A DNA stretch of 15,336 nt from Thermoplasmata archaeon (GTDB lineage Archaea > Thermoplasmatota > Thermoplasmata > Thermoplasmatales > GCA-001856825). The translations under genes and the position numbers were made by a program. The stretch covers positions 1-15,336 of the forward strand of contig JAJYRY010000010.1 of assembly GCA_021793855.1 (NCBI GenBank), read 5' to 3'. Each line of letters opens with the position of its first letter. The stretch's first letter is position 1. The notes beneath the pieces are model-generated. The model was given only the letters and a program-made list of their open reading frames with translations, was not told where the DNA came from and made no database searches. This document shows, piece by piece, positions 6,594 through 13,707 of this stretch.

Positions 6594-7367
6594 TTACTGA
6601 ATTTCTGGTCTAGACGAAGAAATGGTTTCAGTAGATTTACTTGTTTTCTTTTCCATTAGAGAGTAAGTCACGACTCCAATCAAAGCCAAGCCTGCTGAAA
6701 AGACATTAAATACTGCCCAGATGAAGTAGACTGCAAAATGATAATTCTGAGCAACGGCTATTGGATGAATTGGATATCCATCGTTTGAAAAGGGGTTAAC
6801 AACTTCGAGATATCCTCTGAAATAGGTACCAAATATATAGTGGAACCCAGGAAGAAAAATGATGTTGCCTAAGAGTATCTTTACCCAATAGTATGCAACA
6901 ACTGTTCCACTTGCAAGAAGAGGAATCAGACTCTTCAACTTTATAGGTGGAAGGATGTTTTCACCAAAAGTGGGCCTAATTTCACAAATTCTCCTATTTA
7001 ACTTATGAAATTTGACTAAGTATATTGCCGGAGTTGTAATAGAGAGAATCATAAAAATAGTCGTAATTAACCACACTACCCTCTGAAACATTACAGTTTG
7101 CCATCCCGCCAGTGAAGCCAAGAAAGCATCAAATTCGAAAGGAACCCAGTTGCTACTGGGTCCTATCGAGCCGTTAGGTTCATAAAACATAAATCTAAAA
7201 TAGTGGTAGAAGTACAAATGGAGAACTGGAAGGTTGGTAATGTTCCCTAAGAAAATCTGGATTAAACAAAAAAGGAATAGGGACTCAGCTAAGATGAAGA
7301 CGATAGTCGCTTTCATTATGCCTTTTTTTGTCTTCTCGAGTGATCCGATACTTTCGTTTTTGGTCAT
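6594..7367 (-). CDS. 4-TM membrane protein with an internal duplication, partner of the G1 peptidase
   Basis: A 257-aa protein of unknown function. Hydrophobic segments lie at about 18-40, 93-118, 146-170 and 209-236, with a basic loop between helices 2 and 3 (KFHKLNRRICEIR) and a polar Ser/Thr/Lys tail. The two halves repeat: residues 36-65 and 162-191 align with an offset of 126, sharing LGNI, LP, H, F, YFR and N. Each half is thus one helix, an extracytoplasmic-looking LGNIxxLP...YFR loop, and a second helix. Its ATG (7367-7365) follows the peptidase stop TGA by one base, so the two are co-transcribed and probably translationally coupled. A role in anchoring, exporting or protecting against the peptidase is inference from context. 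The gene is AT-rich (19 of 60 bases G/C at 6961-7020). Confidence 0.85.
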   Translation of the reverse strand: MTKNESIGSLEKTKKGIMKATIVFILAESLFLFCLIQIFLGNITNLPVLHLYFYHYFRFMFYEPNGSIGPSSNWVPFEFDAFLASLAGWQTVMFQRVVWLITTIFMILSITTPAIYLVKFHKLNRRICEIRPTFGENILPPIKLKSLIPLLASGTVVAYYWVKILLGNIIFLPGFHYIFGTYFRGYLEVVNPFSNDGYPIHPIAVAQNYHFAVYFIWAVFNVFSAGLALIGVVTYSLMEKKTSKSTETISSSRPEIQ

Positions 7368-7368
7368 T

Positions 7369-8544
7369 TCAACCGCTTATGGACGTAAGAGAGTTATTAT
7401 ATTGCATATCTGGTTCCCAAAACCACTGTCCGTTGGATTGCTGCCAGGTACTCAGATCATAGATGTTCTCATTATTAGGGTAACTGGGAAACTGATTCAT
7501 GATATCTAAAACGAAATCACCATTGCCATGAAGAGTGTTCAAATTCATACTGATACCAGCGGTATTTACTACGCTTGGATACATGAAGATTTCATTTGGG
7601 TGGAAGACTGCTATTTGTGATTGACCAAAGTCTTTATTGTAAGGTGCTTCCACCATGTATTGAGCGTACATCGAGGTTACATAGTAAGGGGTCAACGCTG
7701 TTGAAACTTCTGAAACATTTTCCGCTATTAATGAATAATCTACTTTATTTGCGCTGCTCACGTAGTTAATAGAAAAATCAAGAACCCAGCCTGGGTAAGA
7801 ATAGGAAATATTGTTATATAGTTGGTAGTAAACTCCAGTTCCTTTTATCCAAGTTTGGTACCAGTTTTCGTAGGGTTCCCAGATACCGGGATAGTCACCA
7901 TAATGCCACCTGCTGTATCCAGTTTGCACCATGTTACCGTCCGTTCCCCCTGGTATGTCCGTCATACCTATCCAAGCCGCCATCGCAGTCGGGCTAACGA
8001 TAAAGCTCGGTAGACTGATGTTACTCACGTTAAACTGGGCATTATTGTAACTTATCCCATTTCCCGGGTCGTAGAACTCATATCCTGCCCAGCTGTAATT
8101 TTCGGATGATGCTAACGTTTGAGACTCATTGATGATCTGAGGGCCATAAATGGTCTTGTTATTGGACGCATAGGCAAATGTTAGAGTAATTTGGCTCGCA
8201 TTTCCGAGTACGTTGATATTCGCATAAACCCCGTATTGTTGGCTGGAATAATTATATGTCATTCCTTGAGTCAAGTAGACTTGAGAACTATTAGAATAGC
8301 TGTCTAAATAACTCAGAAAATTAGGGGCTCTTGTTATATTTACCAATGCGGAGTATGATAAGTTCTCCAGAATTCCCACCGAATTCTTATAGTTGAATGG
8401 AAAATTGTGAATTAGAAGTGACTTCTGGATGGCATTCACTTCGATATCGATCGATTGCTCAGACAGAATAGATTGTATCGAATCATGGGGGCGGTTGTTT
8501 GCACTAGAATCTGTTGTTTGTGCTAGAGTCACTGACGGTACCAT
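7369..8544 (-). CDS. secreted G1-family (eqolisin-type) glutamic peptidase
   Basis: G1 peptidases are acid proteases with a Gln/Glu catalytic pair. In the 391 residues from the ATG at 8544: NYSWAGYEF (149-157, the usual start of the mature domain), AAWIGM (189-194), the catalytic glutamine candidate Q207 in MVQTGY, WYQTW (228-232), and the catalytic glutamate candidate E299 in MYAQYMVEAP, matching the family AEWIVE motif. Residues before about 145 would be a propeptide. Many NxS/T sequons suggest an extracellular glycoprotein. The annotated ATG cuts a signal peptide: 17 further in-frame codons up to 8595 encode SRIIRLGYVLFVAVAL, which joins MVPSVTLAQ to give a basic start, hydrophobic core and plausible cleavage after VTLA. 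That extension begins with ACG, not a normal start. Co-transcribed with the 4-TM gene. Surface or extracellular protein digestion in acid is the likely role. Confidence 0.87.
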   Translation of the reverse strand: MVPSVTLAQTTDSSANNRPHDSIQSILSEQSIDIEVNAIQKSLLIHNFPFNYKNSVGILENLSYSALVNITRAPNFLSYLDSYSNSSQVYLTQGMTYNYSSQQYGVYANINVLGNASQITLTFAYASNNKTIYGPQIINESQTLASSENYSWAGYEFYDPGNGISYNNAQFNVSNISLPSFIVSPTAMAAWIGMTDIPGGTDGNMVQTGYSRWHYGDYPGIWEPYENWYQTWIKGTGVYYQLYNNISYSYPGWVLDFSINYVSSANKVDYSLIAENVSEVSTALTPYYVTSMYAQYMVEAPYNKDFGQSQIAVFHPNEIFMYPSVVNTAGISMNLNTLHGNGDFVLDIMNQFPSYPNNENIYDLSTWQQSNGQWFWEPDMQYNNSLTSISG

Positions 8545-8595
8545 CAGGGCAACCGCAACGAATAATACATAACCTAGACGAATAATTCTTGACGT
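8545..8595 (-). other. probable signal-peptide coding extension of the G1 peptidase
   Basis: Seventeen in-frame codons upstream of the ATG at 8544 encode a textbook export signal, but the first codon is ACG (8595-8593). It lies about 27 bases downstream of the TATA box, exactly where a leaderless start codon would be expected. No ATG, GTG or TTG exists in this frame between the upstream TAA (8619-8617) and 8544. Confidence 0.6.
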
Positions 8596-8617
8596 GAGTT
8601 TCCAACTTATAGTACCT

Positions 8618-8625
8618 TAATAAAA
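8618..8625 (-). promoter_or_regulatory. TATA box for the peptidase operon
   Basis: Read on the minus strand as TTTTATTA. Its centre lies about 27 bases before position 8595, predicting a transcript that begins at the ACG of the signal-peptide frame. Confidence 0.5.
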
Positions 8626-8670
8626 CTTTCCCTCGTGGATACTTACACGTACGCTTAAGGGTAAGCAGAC

Positions 8671-10236
8671 TCAGGCTTTCTTAAGTTTTATTTCTTTCCT
8701 CAGCTCGGCGCGGAGTCTTCCAAGTTCCTCTTCGTTTGTGTTCAGGAACTTGAACAGTGACTCGAGGGACGGGTTCGCTTCTCTTACCTGACGGACCATT
8801 TCCCTGCTAATGTTTCTCAAATCAAAATGAGCTTGCGGAGTAGATCTCAGTTCTGTCAGATACACAAGCTCACGAAGATTTATCGTCACTAATATTGGAT
8901 GTTTGTGGGCAAAAATCACAACATACTGAGCTGCATTTTTGTCAACCGAATATATGTCTTCATAGAGTTTCTTTGACTCATCGATCATTCTTTTGTATTC
9001 TCTCGATAGATCCTCAAGTTTTGATATTATTGGTGGTACATCAAACCCGTGCTCTGCACTTAAACTCTTTCTCTGTAGGGTCAAGGAACGGTGTCTTTGT
9101 AGGTCTCTGAAAGCGCCAAAATTGGTCCCAATTTCGAATGTGTAATGGACGTGCTCAAAGCTCCTGTCCAGTTTGTTCCTCCTGTTCTTCCTCAAAGATG
9201 CAATCTTGTCAAGAATCTCTTTCTTCTTTGGAACGCTCAGTAACGAAAATGTAGAATAGAGAGATTCGTAACTCCCGTCCGTTTTTTCAAAGTAATAGCT
9301 TGAAAGCACCTTGCTGAGAACAACGTCATCATTTTCTGACTGCACCAACTTGACGGAATTATTCAACGGCATCTTATCCGCGATGATTTTTTCTGGAACA
9401 AAATTCTTCACAGATTTTAGAAATTCTATGTTATCTATACCGTGAGGATTTTCAACATTATCAATTAACTTTGGAAAGACTAGCTTCAACTCATCCAATA
9501 GATTCGAGTAGAGTTTTTCCGCCTCTTTCAGTCCGCTAACCCTTAACCTTTCGAGCAAATGAGAAAAAGCACGAGCGTTCCCGCTAACGCCAATGTTCGT
9601 CAAAGTCGATGCAGGTAGTATGAACCTGGTTTCATCGAGGGCCCTGCTCCTTACCGCGCTTTCATATGCCTTCCTCAGGACCTCCTCAGATGAATCTTCA
9701 TCTCCGGGTTTGACTTCTTTGCCATTCGGAAGGTTGAATTTTGTGTTCTCAAATGAATTGTTCACCTTGATATAACTCGAAACTCCCACGAAGATCTTCT
9801 CGTACAACTCGAATAGTGAATCGTTGAACTCGTCGTATCTTTGATTGAATCTTTCTGGGATGCCAGCCTCTTGCGGGCCCAGGTACAAGTATCTGCCATC
9901 TCTCTTTTCCCTGTACGATACGTATCTCGAACTTTTCTCCAGATATGATAATCCAATTCTGCTCTCTTCTATGATCTTGGATAGGACATTACTCACATTT
10001 TGAATCCCGACCTGAGCAGTAGCAAGTTCGGCCACAGACTCATCTCCATACTCCAAAAATACCCTCTCGTAGAACTTTTCTCCTCTGTCAGAAACGTTGG
10101 CGAACTCCTTGTCCCATAGGGTTCTTATATCCAGCTCCCTCGTCCTGCTGTACCGCGACATGAGAGCTCCTCGATCGACCATCTTCTCGCAGGAAATCAG
10201 AAAAACGTCCTTGTCCCTATTGGAGAATGAGTCCAT
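8671..10236 (-). CDS. thyX: tandem-domain FAD-dependent thymidylate synthase ThyX
   Basis: ThyX methylates dUMP to dTMP using methylenetetrahydrofolate, FAD and NAD(P)H. Usual ThyX is 220-260 residues; this protein has 521, as two fused ThyX-like domains. Domain 1 (about 10-260) shows YGDESVAELA (63-72), the second half of the ThyX motif (S97, E100, S103, R104, Y105 in LSYLEKSSRY) but SRI in place of the RHR triplet, and RFILPASTLTNI (204-215). Domain 2 (about 330-500) shows RDLQRHR (377-383) with the intact RHR triplet but lacks the ExSxRY half, and has the substrate-binding PQAHFDLR (467-474). Active sites in ThyX lie between subunits, so the halves probably complement each other. The ATG at 10236 fits a leaderless start 25 bases from a TATA box. 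Confidence 0.88.
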   Translation of the reverse strand: MDSFSNRDKDVFLISCEKMVDRGALMSRYSRTRELDIRTLWDKEFANVSDRGEKFYERVFLEYGDESVAELATAQVGIQNVSNVLSKIIEESRIGLSYLEKSSRYVSYREKRDGRYLYLGPQEAGIPERFNQRYDEFNDSLFELYEKIFVGVSSYIKVNNSFENTKFNLPNGKEVKPGDEDSSEEVLRKAYESAVRSRALDETRFILPASTLTNIGVSGNARAFSHLLERLRVSGLKEAEKLYSNLLDELKLVFPKLIDNVENPHGIDNIEFLKSVKNFVPEKIIADKMPLNNSVKLVQSENDDVVLSKVLSSYYFEKTDGSYESLYSTFSLLSVPKKKEILDKIASLRKNRRNKLDRSFEHVHYTFEIGTNFGAFRDLQRHRSLTLQRKSLSAEHGFDVPPIISKLEDLSREYKRMIDESKKLYEDIYSVDKNAAQYVVIFAHKHPILVTINLRELVYLTELRSTPQAHFDLRNISREMVRQVREANPSLESLFKFLNTNEEELGRLRAELRKEIKLKKA

Positions 10237-10256
10237 GCGACTGTAATTTCAATTCC

Positions 10257-10264
10257 AATTTATC
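10257..10264 (-). promoter_or_regulatory. TATA box for thyX
   Basis: GATAAATT on the minus strand is centred about 25 bases before the ATG at 10236, which fits a leaderless thyX transcript. Confidence 0.5.
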
Positions 10265-10323
10265 TTTTGTCTCTTAAGAAACCTGTTAATAGACTTGGAA
10301 ATGTACCTTGAAAATATATAAAC

Positions 10324-10333
10324 ATATTTTATC
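10324..10333 (+). promoter_or_regulatory. TATA box for the aldolase/dehydrogenase gene
   Basis: ATATTTTATC is centred about 27 bases before the ATG at 10356. It lies inside the longer reading frame that opens at TTG 10308, which argues that the upstream TTG is not the true start. Confidence 0.6.
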
Positions 10334-10355
10334 AGGTAGTTATTCTCAATTCATC

Positions 10356-12317
10356 ATGTTCACCATTCCAGAACAGGAAAAGAAACTACTTGAAGAAAGG
10401 GTCGCTACCTCCAGATCCCTTGGATCTGACAATAGTTTGGTACTCCACGGAGGGGGAAATACGAGCGTCAAACTTAAGGTCAGAAGTCTGACGAGCAAGG
10501 ATGTTTCTGCTCTATTTGTCAAAGGATCTGGATCTGATCTTTCAACCGTAAACATCGAAGATTTCACTGCAGTGAACTTGGACAACCTAAACGAGGCTAG
10601 AGTACTCGCAAACATGACCGATGAAGATATGTCATCTTTCATCAAGGGGTGTATGCTCGATACCAGTCAGTCGTTCCCTTCGGTTGAGATCTTCATACAT
10701 GCCTTCGTCAACTCCAAATTTGTGGACCATTCCCATGCAGATTTCATAGTTGCCCTTACCAATACAGAACTGGATGAAGCATCAATCTCGAACGTGTTCG
10801 GAGAAAAGGTGCTAGTTATACCATACGTTCAGCCAGGTTTTCAACTCGCTAGAACTTTCTTGGAAACGATTTCCAAGAAGGACATCTCTAATTTTGCAGG
10901 AATTATTTTACGAAACCACGGCCTAGTCACCTGGGGGAACACTGCCAGAGAGAGTTATGAGATGCACATTAAACTCGTCAACCAAGCTAAGAAGTACGTC
11001 GAGTCTAAATGGGCGGGAATACCGATAACGAAATTTGAAAAAGAAAAGGAAAACGTTTTCCTCGAATTTCTGCCGAGTCTGAGGGGCATGCTAAGCAAGC
11101 AAAATAAGAAAATTCTGACCTGGGACAATTCGGATGAAGCAGTTGGCTTTTCACTCAGTACGGAAGCCAAACGGTTCGCTAATCTCGGTCCTGCAACGCC
11201 AGACATGTTGGTTAGAATGAAAAAGAACTATCTCTATTCAGAGGATCTTTCCAAGCTGCAAGACGAGATCAACGGTTTTGCAGAAGAGTACAAATCGAAC
11301 TTCGAGAAGTACGTTGCTGCAGGGAGAACTATGCACGACCCATTCCCGTCCGTTATTGTTATCAAGGGTTACGGTTTGGTAACTGCTGCATCCTCCAAGA
11401 GGGAAGCCGATATAGTGCGGGATGAAGCTATACACTCCTTCCGGGTTGCGTCAGCGGCCGCTGCTATTTCGGAAAACAAGTTCATCACAGATGCAGACTG
11501 TTTTGACATGGAGTACTGGCCCTTTCAGGAGGCCAAACTCGCGAGGAAAAAGAAGGGGACTCTGGAGGGATATATAGGACTCGTTACGGGAGCTGCCAGT
11601 GGCATAGGCAAAGTTACTTTTTCAAGATTTGTGGAAGAGGGAATGGTAGGAGTAGGAGGAGACATAGACCAGAAAATATCCGAAGTCTCCAGAGAACTGG
11701 GACCGTCTGCATTTGGCGTGAAATTTGATATATCCAGCGAAGACTCAGTCAGGCAGGCTTATAGGGAGATAGTGAGACAGTTTGGAGGAATCGATGTCGT
11801 TTTTAACAATGCTGGTTTTCTGAAACCTTCCCCGCTTGAGGATACATCCCTCGATGACCTGAGGAAACACGTGAACATAAACTCCATAGGAACTTTCCTG
11901 GTGACGAAAGAAGCCTTTCTGATCATGAAAAAACAGGGAATCGGAGGATCTTTTATCTTCAATATTACCAAAAATGTGACCAATCCCGGAGAGGGTATGA
12001 TGTCTTATGGGACTTCGAAGGCATTTGCGGCACAACTTTCAAGGTACGTTGCACTCGAAGGAGGAAAGTACGGAATAAGAAGCAACGTAATCAACCCAGA
12101 CAAGATTTTCAGGGAATCCAAGATATGGGAAGGAGGAGTGCTAGAGAACAGAGCGAAGGCAAAGGGGATTTCCCCGGATGAATACAAGAAGGGTAATCTG
12201 CTTCACGTGGAAGTACTCCCAGAACACGTGGCCAACATCGTTATTCAATTGATCAGGGACAACGTATTTGGGGCTACAACCGGCACCATGATTCCAATAG
12301 ATGGTGGCATTAAATAG
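10356..12317 (+). CDS. bifunctional class II aldolase / short-chain dehydrogenase (RhaEW/YuxG-like)
   Basis: Relatives split rhamnulose-1-phosphate into dihydroxyacetone phosphate and lactaldehyde and then oxidise the lactaldehyde. Residues are counted from ATG 10356 (653 aa). The frame extends 16 codons to TTG 10308, but that stretch contains the TATA box. Aldolase domain (1-390): HGGGNTSVK (31-39, phosphate binding), E111, H125 and H127 in VDHSHAD, H188 in RNHGLVTWG, the expected metal ligands. Dehydrogenase domain (405-653): nucleotide fold TGAASGIG (411-418), NNAG (484-487), N509, Y551 and K555 of YxxxK. The usual catalytic serine 13 residues before the tyrosine is Thr538. The conserved tail SKIWEGG and PIDGG match the bifunctional family. 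The exact sugar is unknown; no transporter or kinase is nearby. Divergent from thyX. Confidence 0.88.
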   Translation: MFTIPEQEKKLLEERVATSRSLGSDNSLVLHGGGNTSVKLKVRSLTSKDVSALFVKGSGSDLSTVNIEDFTAVNLDNLNEARVLANMTDEDMSSFIKGCMLDTSQSFPSVEIFIHAFVNSKFVDHSHADFIVALTNTELDEASISNVFGEKVLVIPYVQPGFQLARTFLETISKKDISNFAGIILRNHGLVTWGNTARESYEMHIKLVNQAKKYVESKWAGIPITKFEKEKENVFLEFLPSLRGMLSKQNKKILTWDNSDEAVGFSLSTEAKRFANLGPATPDMLVRMKKNYLYSEDLSKLQDEINGFAEEYKSNFEKYVAAGRTMHDPFPSVIVIKGYGLVTAASSKREADIVRDEAIHSFRVASAAAAISENKFITDADCFDMEYWPFQEAKLARKKKGTLEGYIGLVTGAASGIGKVTFSRFVEEGMVGVGGDIDQKISEVSRELGPSAFGVKFDISSEDSVRQAYREIVRQFGGIDVVFNNAGFLKPSPLEDTSLDDLRKHVNINSIGTFLVTKEAFLIMKKQGIGGSFIFNITKNVTNPGEGMMSYGTSKAFAAQLSRYVALEGGKYGIRSNVINPDKIFRESKIWEGGVLENRAKAKGISPDEYKKGNLLHVEVLPEHVANIVIQLIRDNVFGATTGTMIPIDGGIK

Positions 12318-12350
12318 AGGATATAATAAGTTCTATTTATCAGAAAAATT

Positions 12351-12358
12351 ATTTAAAT
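12351..12358 (+). promoter_or_regulatory. TATA box for the peroxiredoxin gene
   Basis: ATTTAAAT is centred about 24 bases before the ATG at 12378, the usual leaderless spacing here. The gene therefore has its own promoter despite following the aldolase/dehydrogenase gene by only 60 bases. Confidence 0.55.
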
Positions 12359-12377
12359 TCATTTTCTTTGAAACCTC

Positions 12378-12836
12378 ATGGAAAACGAGCTTAAAATTGG
12401 AGATGTGGCACCGGATTTTGAACTGCCTTTTGGAAGAGGCAAAGGTAGACTATCGGAGTACAGAGGAAAAGTAGTGGTCGTTTACTTCTATCCAAAGGAT
12501 GATACTCCTGGTTGTACAGCGGAAGCGTGCAACTTCAGAGACAACTTTGACGACTACAAGTCGAAGGGAATAGAGGTGATAGGCGTGAGTGTGGACTCGG
12601 AAAGTTCCCATAAGAAATTTGTGGAAAAATATGACCTTCCATTTGTTCTCGCTGCAGATACATCTAAGGAAATTTCAAAGAAATACAATGTGCTCGGAAT
12701 TGGAACTGCAAAGAGAGTCACTTTCATCATCGACAAGGAGGGAAAGATAGCTCACATATACCCGAAAGTGAACCCGAAAGAGCACGCAAACGAGGTCATG
12801 GGTAAGATCAAAGAACTGGGTCTTGCCTCTCAGTAA
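12378..12836 (+). CDS. bcp: thiol peroxidase of the PrxQ/Bcp type
   Basis: Peroxiredoxins of this type reduce hydrogen peroxide and organic peroxides in the cytoplasm, using a thioredoxin-like donor. The 152 residues carry the full signature: APDFELPFG (11-19), VVVYFYPKDDTPGCTAEAC (33-51) with peroxidatic Cys46 and resolving Cys51 five residues later (the atypical two-cysteine arrangement of PrxQ), and RVTFIID near 115-122. The length is standard. The start is set by a TATA box 24 bases upstream. The stop codon overlaps the end of the convergent membrane-protein gene by 7 bases. A role in oxidative stress defence is expected from the family; no redox partner gene is nearby. Confidence 0.95.
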   Translation: MENELKIGDVAPDFELPFGRGKGRLSEYRGKVVVVYFYPKDDTPGCTAEACNFRDNFDDYKSKGIEVIGVSVDSESSHKKFVEKYDLPFVLAADTSKEISKKYNVLGIGTAKRVTFIIDKEGKIAHIYPKVNPKEHANEVMGKIKELGLASQ

Positions 12837-13654
12837 TTTCTTCTCTTAAACCAACCGGTCTTTTGTTGGCCACCGTCGATTATAGGCTGGTCTATAGGTG
12901 TCGGGGGGTTAGGAGGATTCTGGTCCCCGCCCTTACTCTTTCTTTGCCTCGAGGTGGATAATGCCCTTGCAAAGAATGCAAACGCGAGGAAAAACAGGAC
13001 CGTTATGAGAAGATAGCTGACGATCAGGTTTTCCGCAAGGAGAAACACTACACTGACTGCAGGGATCAATACGGGTCCTAAGAATTCGACCCCCTGATTT
13101 ACCGTCGTGTTGTTCTTAATAAAGTGAAGGGTTATGTATATTACGTACGCGTGAGATGATAGCTGTCCAGCATTCCACGAGTATGAGTAGTTTGCACCGA
13201 TAGTGTTGAAGGTCACATTCGTGGTCGTCAGAGTGGTATTTGTGAACAAGTCGATGAGCTGCAACTTGGCAGTGTCTGTAACATTCTTCGCTGGGACAGT
13301 GAAGTTAAATGTGTAACTCCCGTTGTTGTTGTAATAACCGAAATTAACATCGTAGGTGACGGACGACATCTTTAATTCCGCTGTCGAATGGTCTGGTGAC
13401 CCCGTGATAGAAGTTGAAATCCCGGCCATTGCTATAAAGAATGCAATAACTATTGCTATAAATCCGTAGAATGCCCTATCGGAAAACCTCCATGCCTTTG
13501 TGTAGTGGAATATAACAAGAAGCAAAACAGGTATCAGCAAATAAATAAATGAAACATAAAACGACAGGTAGAGCAGAATGGAGGAAACAGATATTCCTAT
13601 CAGTAATCCGTAGAGTCCATTCTTCCTTCTCTTCCCAGTGAGACCTTCCCACAT
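12830..13654 (-). CDS. membrane protein with a glycosylation-rich external domain, function unknown
   Basis: A 274-aa protein. Likely membrane helices lie at about 13-32, 34-50 and 61-81, followed by an external domain of about 110 residues (82-191) that is rich in beta-strand-like Thr/Val/Asn runs and has many NxS/T sequons (e.g. NGS, NFT, NVT, NYS, NNT). Two more helices (about 192-208 and 210-230) lead to a basic stretch (RQRKSK) and a proline-rich cytoplasmic tail ending KTGWFKRRNY. The arrangement suggests a cell-surface protein anchored by helices on both sides of an immunoglobulin-like beta domain. I do not recognise the family. It is divergent from truD, with which it may share a TATA box, and its 3' end overlaps bcp by 7 bases on the opposite strand. 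Confidence 0.82.
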   Translation of the reverse strand: MWEGLTGKRRKNGLYGLLIGISVSSILLYLSFYVSFIYLLIPVLLLVIFHYTKAWRFSDRAFYGFIAIVIAFFIAMAGISTSITGSPDHSTAELKMSSVTYDVNFGYYNNNGSYTFNFTVPAKNVTDTAKLQLIDLFTNTTLTTTNVTFNTIGANYSYSWNAGQLSSHAYVIYITLHFIKNNTTVNQGVEFLGPVLIPAVSVVFLLAENLIVSYLLITVLFFLAFAFFARALSTSRQRKSKGGDQNPPNPPTPIDQPIIDGGQQKTGWFKRRNY

Positions 13655-13677
13655 CCAAGCAGGAAGGTGAAAACAGT

Positions 13678-13685
13678 TATTAATA
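13678..13685. promoter_or_regulatory. palindromic TATA box, possibly serving both divergent genes
   Basis: TATTAATA is its own reverse complement. Its centre (13681.5) is 26.5 bases from the GTG of truD at 13708 and 27.5 bases from the ATG of the membrane-protein gene at 13654. Both distances equal the leaderless spacing seen elsewhere in the window. A second AT-rich run at 13691-13700 is too close to truD to be its TATA box. Confidence 0.55.
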
Positions 13686-13707
13686 TTGTTGATGATATTA
13701 GCAGGTC

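Noticed and set aside
10308..10355. Longer start (TTG 10308) for the aldolase/dehydrogenase fusion.
   Set aside because: The 16 extra codons overlap the TATA box; ATG 10356 has the leaderless spacing and a family-like N-terminus.
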